Positions 1 through 10,514 are shown, counted from the first letter of the stretch. The stretch is 64,000 nucleotides of DNA from Cytophagaceae bacterium (GCA_027490155.1 JAIXYP010000069.1:1-64000), one strand, 5' to 3'. Notes: generated by a model not told the origin, from the letters alone. A program made the numbers and translations.

Positions 1-602
1 ACCCCCTCAGCCACAACCCCAACAACACCAGGGACCATATTGGTCAGCAGGCGTTGGATGCCGTCACGTAGGGTGATGGTGCTGCTTGGGCAACCAGAGC
101 AGCTGCCACGGAGCTCAACACGGACTACGCCTTCTTCAAACGAGCGGAATGATATGGCACCCCCATCGCTTTCGACAGCGGGGCGAACGTACTCGTCAAG
201 CACCTTCTTGATCTGCCCTACGATTTCGGAGTCAGCGGTGGTGTCTTGGTTTTGTTGTGCGGCTTCTGCCAGTTGGCTAACGGTTAAGCTGGCCAAGATC
301 GGCTCTTCACGCTCTAGGTAGTCCTTGATCAAGGTTTTGAGGCTCGGGATCAGGTCTGACCAGTCAAGGTCGGCTTGTTTGGTGATCGTGATGAAGTTAC
401 TCATCAAGAAAACCCGCTCGACACCCTCATGCCCAAAAATGGTTGAGGCCAACGGTGACTTCCCCTCGGCTTCTGCGCTAGAGGCAAAGTCAAGGTCTAG
501 GCCCTCTGGCATCAGCATAAAGTTGACGGCAAACTTGAGGCTGTTCGGGTTCGGGACAGACTCGGTATAGAGGTGAACGTAGCGTTTTGTCGTGGTAGCC
601 AT
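1..602 (-). CDS. NFU-type iron-sulfur cluster carrier (partial, C-terminus off the left edge)
   Basis: Reading the minus strand from the ATG at 602 gives an open frame of 200 codons that runs off the window start, so the stop is not seen. The N-terminal half has the look of an Nfu_N domain (YTESVPNPNSLKF near residue 12, then the SPLAS and FLMSNFITI segments). The C-terminal half is a NifU-like domain with the cluster-binding CxxC in RGSCSGCPSS. Proteins of this two-domain family carry an assembled 4Fe-4S cluster to apo-enzymes in the cytoplasm. A second, single-domain NFU protein is encoded at 60078-60374. Complex I, rich in Fe-S clusters, is encoded in the same window, so it is a plausible client (inference). 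Confidence 0.9.
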   Translation of the reverse strand, partial: MATTTKRYVHLYTESVPNPNSLKFAVNFMLMPEGLDLDFASSAEAEGKSPLASTIFGHEGVERVFLMSNFITITKQADLDWSDLIPSLKTLIKDYLEREEPILASLTVSQLAEAAQQNQDTTADSEIVGQIKKVLDEYVRPAVESDGGAISFRSFEEGVVRVELRGSCSGCPSSTITLRDGIQRLLTNMVPGVVGVVAEG

Positions 603-872
603 GCCGGAGGGTGAGTTGTTCTGGTTGCGGTGGGGTAGGCCCCAAGGGTGTCCAGAGAATGGAGGTCAGTAATTTATTGTTTCGTAGGGTTGCTTTGGCC
701 CCCTTACCGATTGTATTTTGGGTTCCATGGTTGGCGCAAAACTGGCCGATCATGGGTTGCGGACGTAAAGTTACGGCATCCGCCCCGATCTTGAGCACAA
801 CCACAAAAACAAGTCCACGGCATCTTACTGATTCCATAGTTCCGCCCCGAAAGCCTTATTTATCCTCAAACC

Positions 873-887
873 CTGCCGAATCGGCAG
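873..887. promoter_or_regulatory. Inverted repeat upstream of the atp genes
   Basis: The sequence CTGCCGAATCGGCAG has two perfect 7-base arms around one central base. It ends 9 bases before a TAnnTTTG-type box. The position suits an operator for the atp operon, but this is inference from symmetry and position only. Confidence 0.35.
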
Positions 888-895
888 ACTAGCCC

Positions 896-903
896 TAGTT
901 TTG
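896..903 (+). promoter_or_regulatory. Possible Bacteroidetes -7 box for the atp operon
   Basis: TAGTTTTG matches the Bacteroidetes -7 consensus TAnnTTTG. It lies about 145 bases before the first atp-cluster start codon. No clear TTG-type -33 element is seen 19-21 bases upstream, which lowers confidence. Confidence 0.35.
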
Positions 904-1047
904 TGACGTCAAATCGCCCTGCCTCAGGTTGGGGCAAGGCGTTTTCCCCAAGTCCTAGCACCCTACACCTATATATAGGTATTGGGTTAGAGACTTGGTA
1001 GCTGCCTGACGCCACCTATATCCTCAAATGCCCCATCACCCTAGGTT

Positions 1048-1413
1048 ATGAAACATTGGTTAATCACGACTGGTCTGCTGATTCTGCTTTTTGCCATCGT
1101 GCCGATGGTATGGCCAGCATCTGCGCATCCGCAAATATGGGTGGTGCTGTGCATTGGGGCGGCCCCTGCCTTTATTGTTGCACGGGTCAATGCCTATATG
1201 GCGGGCAAAAACAGCGATGATGCCTTTCTGTACCAGATGGGAACGCTGATGTTTAGGATGCTGTTTTCGCTGTTGGCATTGGCGGCCTTCTTGTACCTGT
1301 TGCCCCAGACTTGGGACCAAAAAATCGTCGCGGTTTGTTGGTTTTTTTTAGCCTATGCTTGTTACGCTGCGGTAGAGGTTAAGGCTTTTTTGTCTAACTT
1401 GCGCCGCAATTAG
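1048..1413 (+). CDS. AtpI-like small membrane protein
   Basis: A 121-residue, strongly hydrophobic protein with about four predicted membrane segments (roughly residues 4-24, 28-46, 65-85 and 92-112). It lies 31 bp before atpB in the same direction. Small four-helix proteins at the head of F-type ATP synthase operons are usually AtpI-type assembly or Mg2+-related factors that help form the c-ring. Here that role is inferred from position and topology; the sequence has no motif I can recognise. It starts at ATG 1048 with a positively charged MKHW N-terminus. Confidence 0.6.
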   Translation: MKHWLITTGLLILLFAIVPMVWPASAHPQIWVVLCIGAAPAFIVARVNAYMAGKNSDDAFLYQMGTLMFRMLFSLLALAAFLYLLPQTWDQKIVAVCWFFLAYACYAAVEVKAFLSNLRRN

Positions 1414-1444
1414 GGATCCAGGTCCCAGAAAAATCAGAATAAAT

Positions 1445-2632
1445 ATGACGTGTTTTTGTTCTTGGCTTCCAGATAATTTGGTGAAAGGCTTTGTCGCTGT
1501 TGCATTTCTTCTGCTTTCTTTGGTAGTGACAGCTAATGAGCCTGCCACAGATCAAAATCACCAAACGACGGATTCGGCCTCAGTTATCCATGCCGCACAG
1601 CCTGCTGCTGGTCATGACGCTACAATTTCTGAAGCCCACGGAACCGAGCACACTGCCGGCCATGACGGCGATCACGCAGGTGGTCATGATGCCCACGCTT
1701 CTGGCGAGTACAACGCCGCTGAGACCATCAATCACCACATTGGCGACTCGCATAGCTGGGAGTTTGCCCACAATTTGATCCTGCACCTACCTGTCATTGT
1801 CTACATCAAAGGCGAAGGTCTGCAAGTATTCAGCTCATCTCACCTACACGAGCATGGTGCCGTCTATAATGGCTTCAAGCTAGAGCATGGCAAAAAGGAG
1901 AAGCTAGTCTCTGTTGACGGCAAAGACTTTTATGACATCAGCATCACCAAAAACGTCGCTAGCATGCTGGTTAGTGCCTTGTTGCTGCTAGTTGTTTTCA
2001 GCATGGTTGCCAAAGGATATATCACCAACCGTGGCAAAGCACCTAAAGGTATTCAGTCATTGTTCGAGACCATTATCTGTTTCTTGCGTGACGATGTTGC
2101 TAAGCCAAACCTAGGCCGCAAGTGGGAGCGCTACATGCCTTTCCTGTTGACCGTGTTTTTCTTCATCTGGTTCAACAATTTGCTAGGCCTGATGCCTGGT
2201 GGTGCTAACCTGACAGGTAATATTGCCTTGACGATGTGCCTTGCCGTCTTTACCTTCCTGATCACCCAGTTCAGTGGTACCAAAACCTATTGGGGCCACA
2301 TCTTCTGGATGCCAGGTGTGCCTGTGATCCTGAAGCCTATCTTGGCCGTGATCGAGTTCATCGGTATTTTCACCAAGCCATTCGCTTTGATGATCCGTTT
2401 GTTCGCTAACATCTTTGCGGGTCACATCATTATCCTGAGCCTGATTGGGCTGGTGTTTATGTTCAAGAGCTATGCCGTTGGTGGTATTGCCACAGTCGGC
2501 GCCAGTGTCATGATGATCTTGGAGTTTTTGGTCGCGATCATCCAAGCCTTTGTATTTACCCTGTTGTCCTCGGTCTTCATTGGCCAGGCGCTAGAAGAGC
2601 ACCACCACGAAGAGCACGCCGAGGCTCACTAA
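1445..2632 (+). CDS. atpB: F0F1 ATP synthase subunit a
   Basis: 395 residues, membrane-embedded subunit a, forming the half-channels through which protons reach the c-ring. An N-terminal hydrophobic segment (about residues 14-30) looks like a signal peptide. It is followed by a His- and Ala-rich stretch (about 50-100) common in Bacteroidetes AtpB. The membrane core contains the essential arginine (near residue 318) in MIRLFANIFAGH and a C-terminal helix with the conserved Gln in AIIQAFVFTLLSS. The tail is again His/Glu-rich (EEHHHEEHAEAH). It is followed by atpE after 111 bp. Confidence 0.95.
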   Translation: MTCFCSWLPDNLVKGFVAVAFLLLSLVVTANEPATDQNHQTTDSASVIHAAQPAAGHDATISEAHGTEHTAGHDGDHAGGHDAHASGEYNAAETINHHIGDSHSWEFAHNLILHLPVIVYIKGEGLQVFSSSHLHEHGAVYNGFKLEHGKKEKLVSVDGKDFYDISITKNVASMLVSALLLLVVFSMVAKGYITNRGKAPKGIQSLFETIICFLRDDVAKPNLGRKWERYMPFLLTVFFFIWFNNLLGLMPGGANLTGNIALTMCLAVFTFLITQFSGTKTYWGHIFWMPGVPVILKPILAVIEFIGIFTKPFALMIRLFANIFAGHIIILSLIGLVFMFKSYAVGGIATVGASVMMILEFLVAIIQAFVFTLLSSVFIGQALEEHHHEEHAEAH

Positions 2633-2743
2633 GATTGCCTATTCCAGTGTTGAGCCTAACGCTCAGGACTGTTAAGATAAAGGGGATGGGTACCCTCAAA
2701 GCAGCCCAGGACTAGATCATTCAAACCTTTATTCATTACTAAC

Positions 2744-3010
2744 ATGTTCACTACCGTTCTGAACACATTGCTACAAGCAACTGTAGAAGCTCCAAATTAT
2801 GGTCCTATGGGCGCAGCAATCGGTGCTGGTCTAGTCACGCTAGGTGCTGGTCTTGGCATTGGTCGTATTGGTGGTTCGGCTGTTGAGGGGATTGCCCGTC
2901 AGCCAGAAGCCAGTGGCAAAATTCAGGGTCTTACTATCCTTACTGCGGCTTTCGTAGAAGGTGTGGCCCTCTTCGGTGCCGTTATCTGCTTCTTGATCGG
3001 CAACAAGTAA
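2744..3010 (+). CDS. atpE: F0F1 ATP synthase subunit c
   Basis: 88 residues, two membrane helices joined by the polar loop ARQPE (51-55). The ion-carrying carboxylate is Glu72 in AAFVEGVALFG. The residues after it are Gly-Val rather than the Ser-Thr of sodium-binding rings, so a proton-driven ring is more likely (inference from known c-ring motifs). About ten copies of c are needed per complex, so strong translation is expected. A stable hairpin lies 20 bases after its stop codon, in an unusually long 257-bp gap before atpF. Confidence 0.95.
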   Translation: MFTTVLNTLLQATVEAPNYGPMGAAIGAGLVTLGAGLGIGRIGGSAVEGIARQPEASGKIQGLTILTAAFVEGVALFGAVICFLIGNK

Positions 3011-3030
3011 TTGTGCATAACATTCACAGA

Positions 3031-3058
3031 CCTTGGGGTGGCAGCTGTCATCCCGAGG
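3031..3058 (+). other. Intercistronic hairpin after atpE
   Basis: Arms CCTTGGGGTG (3031-3040) and CATCCCGAGG (3049-3058) pair over 10 bases with two G-T wobbles and an 8-base loop. No T-run follows, so it is unlikely to be a full terminator. A role in mRNA stability or in setting the c-subunit ratio is an inference. The remaining gap to atpF contains only weaker symmetry (ATACCGGTAGGTAT near 3102) and no gene. Confidence 0.5.
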
Positions 3059-3267
3059 TTTGCTGATGTTGATACAACTTGTTGACCTGATTAGTGGATA
3101 CATACCGGTAGGTATAAAACCCACTAGGCAGCTAACAGAACATTTAGTACTGAGACAAGGTTGTGGCCCTAAGGCCAACTGCACCCCTTGCCCTCAATCA
3201 TTACCCTTAATCCTCAACGGTTCGAGGTGCCTCAATTGGGGCCTGAGAACCTTAGACCATACCGATA

Positions 3268-3762
3268 ATGGAGTTATTAACCCCCGATTTTGGTTTATTC
3301 TTCTGGTCAGCCCTTGTGTTCTTGGTGCTGCTGTTTTTGCTCAGCAAGTTCGCTTGGGGTCCTATCATGGCTGGCCTGCGCGAGCGTGAGGACGACATCG
3401 AGAAGTCGCTAAAGGCTGCACAAGAAGCCCGTGACCAGATCGCCCAGATGACCTCTCAGAACGAAAAACTGCTGGCCGAAGCCCGCAGCAAACGCGAAGA
3501 GATGCTCCGTGATGCACAAAAACAAGCTACCGACCTGTTGGACAAGGCCAAAGCCGAAGCCGAAAAACAAGCTGGTATCTCTTTGGCTGCTGCACAAGCC
3601 GCTATCGAAACCCAACGTGCTGCTGCTGTTGCTGAGATCAAAAACATCGCAGCCGACATGAGCATCGCAATTGCCGAGAAGGTCATCAAAAAACAAATGA
3701 GTGCCGACGGTGCTCAGCAAGAGCTGGTCAAGACCTTGCTGGCCGAGTATGGTGTTAACTAA
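3268..3762 (+). CDS. atpF: F0F1 ATP synthase subunit b
   Basis: 164 residues, normal length for subunit b. A single N-terminal membrane helix (about residues 9-27, in the FFWSALVFLVLLFLL segment) is followed by a long charged, Ala/Glu/Lys-rich coiled coil (about 35-140) that forms the peripheral stalk. The subunit ties F0 to the alpha3beta3 head through delta. The N-terminal MELLTPDFGLFFW is typical of Bacteroidetes AtpF and fixes the start at 3268. It is followed by atpH after 55 bp. Confidence 0.95.
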   Translation: MELLTPDFGLFFWSALVFLVLLFLLSKFAWGPIMAGLREREDDIEKSLKAAQEARDQIAQMTSQNEKLLAEARSKREEMLRDAQKQATDLLDKAKAEAEKQAGISLAAAQAAIETQRAAAVAEIKNIAADMSIAIAEKVIKKQMSADGAQQELVKTLLAEYGVN

Positions 3763-3817
3763 TGGTGTCAACTAGTATTTAAGCCTAGCCTAACACCCAC
3801 CAACCGCAGCATTTGAT

Positions 3818-4375
3818 ATGAACAACCCACAAGTAGCCCACCGATACGCCAAATCCTTGCTAGATCTTGCTAAAGAGCTGGCATCGGTTGAGGGTGTGCG
3901 TGCAGATATGGCACTAGTAGCCGCTACTTCCGCCGAAAGCCGGGAACTGCGCCTCTTGTTCGCCAGCCCCATCGTGACCCCTCTCAAGAAGTTAGAGGTG
4001 TTCAAAGCCCTGTTTGGCGCCACCGTCAACAAGCTGACGACTACTTTTGTCGAGCTGCTTGGACATAAAGGCCGTATTGACCTTATGCTTGACATCGCTG
4101 GTGCGTTTGAGCAGCAATACAATGAACTCAACAACGTGGCTGTTGCCACGCTGACCACTGCCACCCCGATTGACGCAACACTACGTGCCCAATTCATGGC
4201 ACTTGTTGCGAAGGAGACTGGCAAAACCGCCACTCTGGTTGAGCAAGTGAACCCCGATGTCATCGGAGGATTTTTGCTCCAGATGGACAACCAGCAGATC
4301 GACAGCACCGTGAAAACACAGCTGGCGAACATGCGCCTAAAATTGATTGACAACACCTACATTTCAAAACTATAA
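3818..4375 (+). CDS. atpH: F0F1 ATP synthase subunit delta
   Basis: 185 residues, the OSCP/delta subunit connecting the b stalk to the top of the F1 head. The N-terminal helical-bundle signature [12 protein letters not shown] is clear (from residue 6), as is the C-terminal motif [18 protein letters not shown] (about residues 147-164). The length is normal. It sits between atpF and atpA, with only 2 bases between its stop and the atpA start, suggesting translational coupling. Confidence 0.95.
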   Translation: MNNPQVAHRYAKSLLDLAKELASVEGVRADMALVAATSAESRELRLLFASPIVTPLKKLEVFKALFGATVNKLTTTFVELLGHKGRIDLMLDIAGAFEQQYNELNNVAVATLTTATPIDATLRAQFMALVAKETGKTATLVEQVNPDVIGGFLLQMDNQQIDSTVKTQLANMRLKLIDNTYISKL

Positions 4376-4377
4376 TC

Positions 4378-5952
<1,575 letters not shown>

Positions 5953-5980
5953 TCTGACCTAATAGATATTAATTTGAAAG

Positions 5981-6009
5981 AACACCCTGCGTTTGTGGGG
6001 TGTTTTTTT
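5981..6009 (+). terminator. Intrinsic terminator of the atp operon
   Basis: AACACCC (5981-5987) pairs with GGGTGTT (5998-6004), followed by an uninterrupted T-run to 6009. It closes the atp operon immediately after atpA, confirming that transcription is not meant to continue into a gamma gene here. Confidence 0.85.
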
Positions 6010-6013
6010 GTGC

Positions 6014-6359
6014 CTAACGAAACACAAAATACTCCGCTTTACTTGGCTCACAATTAGCCTGCAAATAGGCTAATGGCTCATCCATTCCAGCTTCATCCTT
6101 GGGTAGGATGATGTATTGAATATCGCGGAGGTGATTGATCAGGATCTGTTTCGTATCCTGTATCCAAGTTTGTATCATCATACAAGGGTTTGGAACGGTG
6201 ATGAAGTTTCAGGGGACCTAATTTGAGCCAACCTTTGGCATACTTGGATTTTGCCCCCAACTTTCCCCATCCTTCCGTACCTTTGCCTGTTAACACCACT
6301 GCTTCGGGTCTGTACAACTGTTGTATAGGTTCAGTAGTGGGGTAGGCGTGCAGTTGGGC
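6014..6359 (-). pseudogene. Possible frameshifted remnant of an unknown gene
   Basis: On the minus strand two protein-like frames overlap. The first runs from 6359 to about 6210 and includes YRPEAVVLTGKGTEGWGKLG. The second continues in another frame from about 6210 to the stop at 6014-6016 and includes KQILINHLRDIQYIILPKD and YLQANCEPSKAEYFVFR. From the ATG at 6181 the second frame alone would code 55 residues. The frame change falls near a CCCC run (about 6217). I do not recognise the protein. It may instead be a short intact gene (6014-6181) or chance coding-like sequence. Confidence 0.25.
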
Positions 6360-6412
6360 CTAACCAATAAGGGCCTTTGCATCCTAAGTATCACATCCCC
6401 CGCATTCGGACT

Positions 6413-7222
6413 ATGTTTTCAGGCATTATCAGGCGATCACCCACAGCAACAGAGGCATCAGCAGGTGTAGCCACTGACGTTTTTGGATCGTTGGACCCCA
6501 ATAACATCCCGGAGCACATTGCCGTCATCATGGATGGCAACGGGCGTTGGGCCAAGAAACAAGGGATGAGCAAACGTCTATTTGGCCATAACAACGCCAT
6601 TGAGGCTGTGCGGGCTTGTTCCGAAGGTTGTGCCGAGCTTGGTGTCAAATACTTGACACTGTATGCCTTCAGCACCGAAAACTGGGGCCGCCCCCAAGAG
6701 GAGGTTGATGGCCTGATGTCTTTGTTAGTCCATACCATCGCTGCAGAGACCCCGACCTTGAACAAAAATCAAATTCGGCTGACGACTATTGGCCATACAG
6801 CAGGTTTGCCTGTTGCTTGCCAAGCTGAGCTTGCCAAAGCCATGGAGGACACAGCTGCCAACACCAGGATGACCTTGGTTTTGGCCCTCAACTATAGCGG
6901 ACGTTGGGATATCACCCAAGCGATGGCCCAGATGGCTTCCAAAGTAGCTGCTGACGAGCTCAATCCCGCTGATATTACCAGTGAGATCATTAGTGCCCAC
7001 ATGAGTACAGCAAACATGCCTGACCCTGAGCTCTTGATCAGGACCAGTGGTGAGCTCCGGATTAGCAACTTTTTGCTCTGGCAACTAGCCTATACCGAAC
7101 TTTATATTACAGAGACCCTTTGGCCAGACTTCCGGAAGGAGGATCTGCATGCTGCATTGGCTGCCTACCAAATACGAGATCGGCGGTTCGGACGGGTACA
7201 GTCCACCGACCAAACGACTTGA
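6413..7222 (+). CDS. uppS: Isoprenyl (undecaprenyl) diphosphate synthase
   Basis: Cis-prenyltransferase that builds the C55 lipid carrier for peptidoglycan and other envelope polymers from farnesyl and isopentenyl diphosphate. From the ATG at 6413 it has 269 residues. The catalytic Asp41 lies in MDGNGRWAK. Further family motifs are LYAFSTENWGRP, LALNYSGRWD and the C-terminal PDPELLIRTSGELRISNF. A longer reading from a TTG at 6377 is possible, but the ATG gives a normal N-terminus. It precedes bamA, a common pairing in Bacteroidetes. Confidence 0.95.
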   Translation: MFSGIIRRSPTATEASAGVATDVFGSLDPNNIPEHIAVIMDGNGRWAKKQGMSKRLFGHNNAIEAVRACSEGCAELGVKYLTLYAFSTENWGRPQEEVDGLMSLLVHTIAAETPTLNKNQIRLTTIGHTAGLPVACQAELAKAMEDTAANTRMTLVLALNYSGRWDITQAMAQMASKVAADELNPADITSEIISAHMSTANMPDPELLIRTSGELRISNFLLWQLAYTELYITETLWPDFRKEDLHAALAAYQIRDRRFGRVQSTDQTT

Positions 7223-7317
7223 CCCTATTGACGTTTTTATCACCAAGCAGGGTGCCAATGCTCCGGACCTCTGCCAACTTAACAAGACCCTAACAACCGC
7301 ATTATCGCCCTTCTACA

Positions 7318-7325
7318 TACTTTTG
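7318..7325 (+). promoter_or_regulatory. Possible -7 box upstream of bamA
   Basis: TACTTTTG matches TAnnTTTG and lies 56 bases before the bamA ATG. The expected TTG at about -33 is not evident, so it may be weak or need an activator. Confidence 0.35.
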
Positions 7326-7381
7326 CGGTATTCAAGCTCGTTCCTGCCTATAACAACGCTGGGCGCGTAGCACTTCCATCC

Positions 7382-9901
7382 ATGAGGCTTCAATTATCAA
7401 CAGTTATCTTTTTCGTTTTTGCCGCCCTTGGCTTTGCGCCTTGTGCAATGGCCCAGATCCGGATAGGAGACGATACCCCCATCATCGACCTCAGCTATAC
7501 TGCCCCCAAATCCTATGAGATTGGTGGCATTGCCGTGACAGGTGTCAAATTCCTAGACCCCAATGCCCTCATCAACATGACTGGCCTGAGAGTAGGAGAC
7601 GAAGTTAAGATCCCGAGTGAGGCCCTAAGTACCGCCATCCGCAAACTCTGGGAGACCAATATCTTGGGTGATGTGCAAATAAACGTCACTAGGGTTGAGG
7701 GTAAATTGGTTTTCCTAGAGCTCAACCTAAAGGAGCGTCCAAGGCTATCTGGCTTTTTGTTTAAGGGCGTGTCTAAAAGTGAGCGTGATGACCTGCGCGA
7801 AAAGATAAACTTAGTTCGTGGTCGTCAGGTGACAGATGCCTTGATAAGTCAAGTCAAGTCCTCAATCAAGAAGTTTTTTGTCGAGAAAGGTTTCCTGAAT
7901 ACAACTGTCAACCTCCGTCAAGACGATGATAGCGCTACCCGTGGTAGCACCGTTCAGCTCAGGATTGAGGTGGATAAGAAGGAAAGGGTAAAAGTTAATA
8001 GCATCACTTTTGAGGGCAATCTGGCTTACGACCAAGTCGCTTTACGCCGCAAGATGGAAGAGACGAAGGTCAGGAAGTGGTACCGATTCTTTAAGTCCAG
8101 CAAGTACATCAAGGCCAACTACGACAAGGATAAAAAAGCCATCATTGACCAGTACAACAAAGAGGGCTATCGTGATGCCGAGATTCTGTCTGACACCATT
8201 ATGGCCCATGATAGCCGTTCGGTGGATATCCGGATCAAACTAGACGAGGGCAAAAAGTACTACTTCCGGAACATTACCTGGACGGGTAACTACCTCTATG
8301 ACGGCAAACTATTAGGTAGCATCCTAGGCATCAACAAAGGAGATGTCTATAACATGGAAACCCTAGAGCGCCGTTTGCAGTTCAACCCAACTGGTGCAGA
8401 CATCAGCTCATTATACATGGATGACGGTTATCTGTTCTTCAGCGTGGACCCTGTTGAGGTCAATGTGGATAAAGACTCCATCGACATCGAAATGCGTGTT
8501 TACGAAGGCAGCCAAGCCACCATCAACCGCATCAACATCAGCGGCAACACCAAGACCAACGACCATGTTGTGCTTCGGGAGATCCGGACCTTGCCTGGGC
8601 AGAAATTCAGCCGGGCTGACCTGATCAGGACGCAGCGCGAGCTATCGCAATTGGGCTACTTTGACCCTGAGCAAATTGGCATCCAGCCAGTTCCGGACCC
8701 TAACAAAGGAACAGTGGATATCAACTATACCGTCGTCGAGCGACCTAGTGACCAGATCGAGCTCAGTGGTGGCTGGGGAGGTTTTTTTGGATTTGTGGGT
8801 ACAGTCGGCCTAACGTTCAACAACTTTAGCCTCCGCCGTATTGGTGACTTCAAGTCCTGGAGCCCATTGCCTAGTGGAGATGGGCAACGTGTCAGCGTCC
8901 GGGTGCAGGCCAATGGTGCTGCTTTCCAAACCTATTCTGCCAGCTTTACCGAGCCTTGGTTAGGCGGGCGGAAACCGCAATCCCTCACTGTTGGGCTTAA
9001 CCATAGTATCCAGAATAACTTTGGGTCAAGGATCGCGAGCAACCTACAGCTCAGTAGTGTTACAGTCAGTTTAGGTAGGCGCCTCAGGTGGCCAGATGAT
9101 TATTTCTCTTTGGTCAACACCCTCAATATCCAGAACTACACCCTAAATAATTACACCATCTATGGCACCGCCACTGACGGATTTAGCGACGGGGTCAGCA
9201 CAGCAATTAGCCTCAATACCACCATTTCGCGCAATAGCGTCAACAACCCAACATTCCCGACCAACGGTAGTACCATCAGCTTAGCAGTCAGCCTAACGCC
9301 GCCTTACTCAGCTTTCCGGAGCAACAATAAATTCAATAATCTAGCTGAGCGTTTCCGCCTGATCGAGTACCACAAGTGGATGTTCGATGCCTCCTGGTTC
9401 ACGCCGATTGCTAAAAACTTGGTGCTGAATACCCGTGCGCACATGGGTTTCCTTGGGTCGTATAACAATGACCTTGGTATTGGGCCTTTTGAGCGGTTCA
9501 AACTGGGCGGATCGGGTCTGTCAGGCTTCAACTTCATCTTGGGATATGATGTCATTGGCCAGCGTGGTTACCAAGACTCTAGGGTGATAACGAACGGCAA
9601 TGCCAACGACGGCGCTATTGTCTACAACAAATGGGTTACCGAGCTGCGTTATGCCATCAGCACCAATCCAGCGGCCACTATTTATGCCCTTACCTTTGTT
9701 GAGGCTGGCAACTCTTGGGCCAATTATCGCGACTACAGTCCATTTAATATGTACCGTAGTGCAGGTATCGGAGCCCGTATCTTTATGCCTGCCTTCGGGA
9801 TGTTAGGGCTCGACATGGGTTTCCCATTCGACGATGCGCCTACCTACAACAGCAACCGCGCTCCAGAGTTCCACTTCACGATCGGTCAACAAATCAGGTA
9901 G
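7382..9901 (+). CDS. bamA: Outer-membrane protein assembly factor BamA
   Basis: 839 residues. A cleavable signal peptide (about residues 1-25, ending CAMAQ) is followed by about five POTRA repeats (roughly 45-440; for example EIGGIAVTGVKFLDPNAL and INRINISGNTKTNDHVVLRE) and an Omp85 beta-barrel (about 455-839) ending in a C-terminal strand (FHFTIGQQIR). BamA inserts beta-barrel proteins into the outer membrane. It is followed 4 bases later by a Skp/OmpH gene, the periplasmic chaperone for the same clients. Confidence 0.95.
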   Translation: MRLQLSTVIFFVFAALGFAPCAMAQIRIGDDTPIIDLSYTAPKSYEIGGIAVTGVKFLDPNALINMTGLRVGDEVKIPSEALSTAIRKLWETNILGDVQINVTRVEGKLVFLELNLKERPRLSGFLFKGVSKSERDDLREKINLVRGRQVTDALISQVKSSIKKFFVEKGFLNTTVNLRQDDDSATRGSTVQLRIEVDKKERVKVNSITFEGNLAYDQVALRRKMEETKVRKWYRFFKSSKYIKANYDKDKKAIIDQYNKEGYRDAEILSDTIMAHDSRSVDIRIKLDEGKKYYFRNITWTGNYLYDGKLLGSILGINKGDVYNMETLERRLQFNPTGADISSLYMDDGYLFFSVDPVEVNVDKDSIDIEMRVYEGSQATINRINISGNTKTNDHVVLREIRTLPGQKFSRADLIRTQRELSQLGYFDPEQIGIQPVPDPNKGTVDINYTVVERPSDQIELSGGWGGFFGFVGTVGLTFNNFSLRRIGDFKSWSPLPSGDGQRVSVRVQANGAAFQTYSASFTEPWLGGRKPQSLTVGLNHSIQNNFGSRIASNLQLSSVTVSLGRRLRWPDDYFSLVNTLNIQNYTLNNYTIYGTATDGFSDGVSTAISLNTTISRNSVNNPTFPTNGSTISLAVSLTPPYSAFRSNNKFNNLAERFRLIEYHKWMFDASWFTPIAKNLVLNTRAHMGFLGSYNNDLGIGPFERFKLGGSGLSGFNFILGYDVIGQRGYQDSRVITNGNANDGAIVYNKWVTELRYAISTNPAATIYALTFVEAGNSWANYRDYSPFNMYRSAGIGARIFMPAFGMLGLDMGFPFDDAPTYNSNRAPEFHFTIGQQIR

Positions 9902-9905
9902 TCTT

Positions 9906-10514
9906 ATGCAGAGCCACATCACACGGGTTTTTAGGTTTACCATAGGCATTGTCCAGACTGCTAACTTCAAGGCTGCAGGCGCTGTGCTGCTTATGGCATT
10001 TTGGCTATTGGCTCCTACCCAGCTGATGGCCCAGAAGTTTGGCTATGTGGATACCAAGTTCGTCCTGAGCAAGATGCCTGAGTACAAAACTGCACAGGGC
10101 GAAATTGACAAAGTTTCTAGCCAATGGCAGTCCGAAATTGAAGCTAAATTTAAGGACGTGGATAAGCTCCGGAAGGAGTACCAGGCCGAGGAAATCCTCT
10201 TGACCGAGGACATGAAGAAAGAGCGCCTCGGCGTGATCGTCGAGAAGGAAAAGGTAGCGAAGGAGCAGCAAAAGAAGATCTTTGGGTTTGAAGGTCTGTT
10301 GTTCCTAAAAAGGCAAGAGCTCGTCAAACCCGTGCAAGACAAAGTCTATGAAGCTGTCGAAAAGGTCTGCAAACAGAAAAAGGTGGCCATCATGTTTGAC
10401 AAAAGTGGCGACCTCGTGATGCTCTATACCGACCCGAAGCACGACTACACTGACTACATCCTGGAAGAGCTAGGCCTAGGTGACAAAAACGATACCATCG
10501 ACAACAAAAAGTAG
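9906..10514 (+). CDS. Skp/OmpH-family periplasmic chaperone (first copy)
   Basis: 202 residues from the ATG at 9906, 4 bases after the bamA stop. An upstream in-frame start inside bamA is possible, but only this one places a signal peptide at the N-terminus (about residues 1-43, hydrophobic core AGAVLLMAFWLLAPTQLMAQ). The mature part begins KFGYVDTKFVLSKMPEY, the OmpH signature. It continues as a long charged helical hairpin that forms the prongs of the trimeric chaperone holding unfolded outer-membrane proteins. It is coupled to bamA and followed by a terminator. Confidence 0.9.
   Translation: MQSHITRVFRFTIGIVQTANFKAAGAVLLMAFWLLAPTQLMAQKFGYVDTKFVLSKMPEYKTAQGEIDKVSSQWQSEIEAKFKDVDKLRKEYQAEEILLTEDMKKERLGVIVEKEKVAKEQQKKIFGFEGLLFLKRQELVKPVQDKVYEAVEKVCKQKKVAIMFDKSGDLVMLYTDPKHDYTDYILEELGLGDKNDTIDNKK

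Larger units (their letters stand above)
603..1047. other. Intergenic region between divergent nfu and atp genes
   Basis: No convincing gene is seen. Open frames here lack family resemblance and are antisense or out of frame with one another. The stretch holds a 15-base near-palindrome and a possible -7 box (listed separately), plus an AT-rich ATATAT element near 970. It should contain the promoters of both flanking transcription units. Confidence 0.6.

Noticed and set aside
490-837. Minus-strand open frame of 115 codons near the left edge
   Set aside because: It overlaps the true NFU gene in a different frame and resembles no family; the NFU frame has clear domain motifs.
1580-1786. His-rich low-complexity stretch in AtpB considered as a frameshift or foreign insert
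   Set aside because: The frame stays open and a His-rich N-terminal extension is common in Bacteroidetes subunit a.
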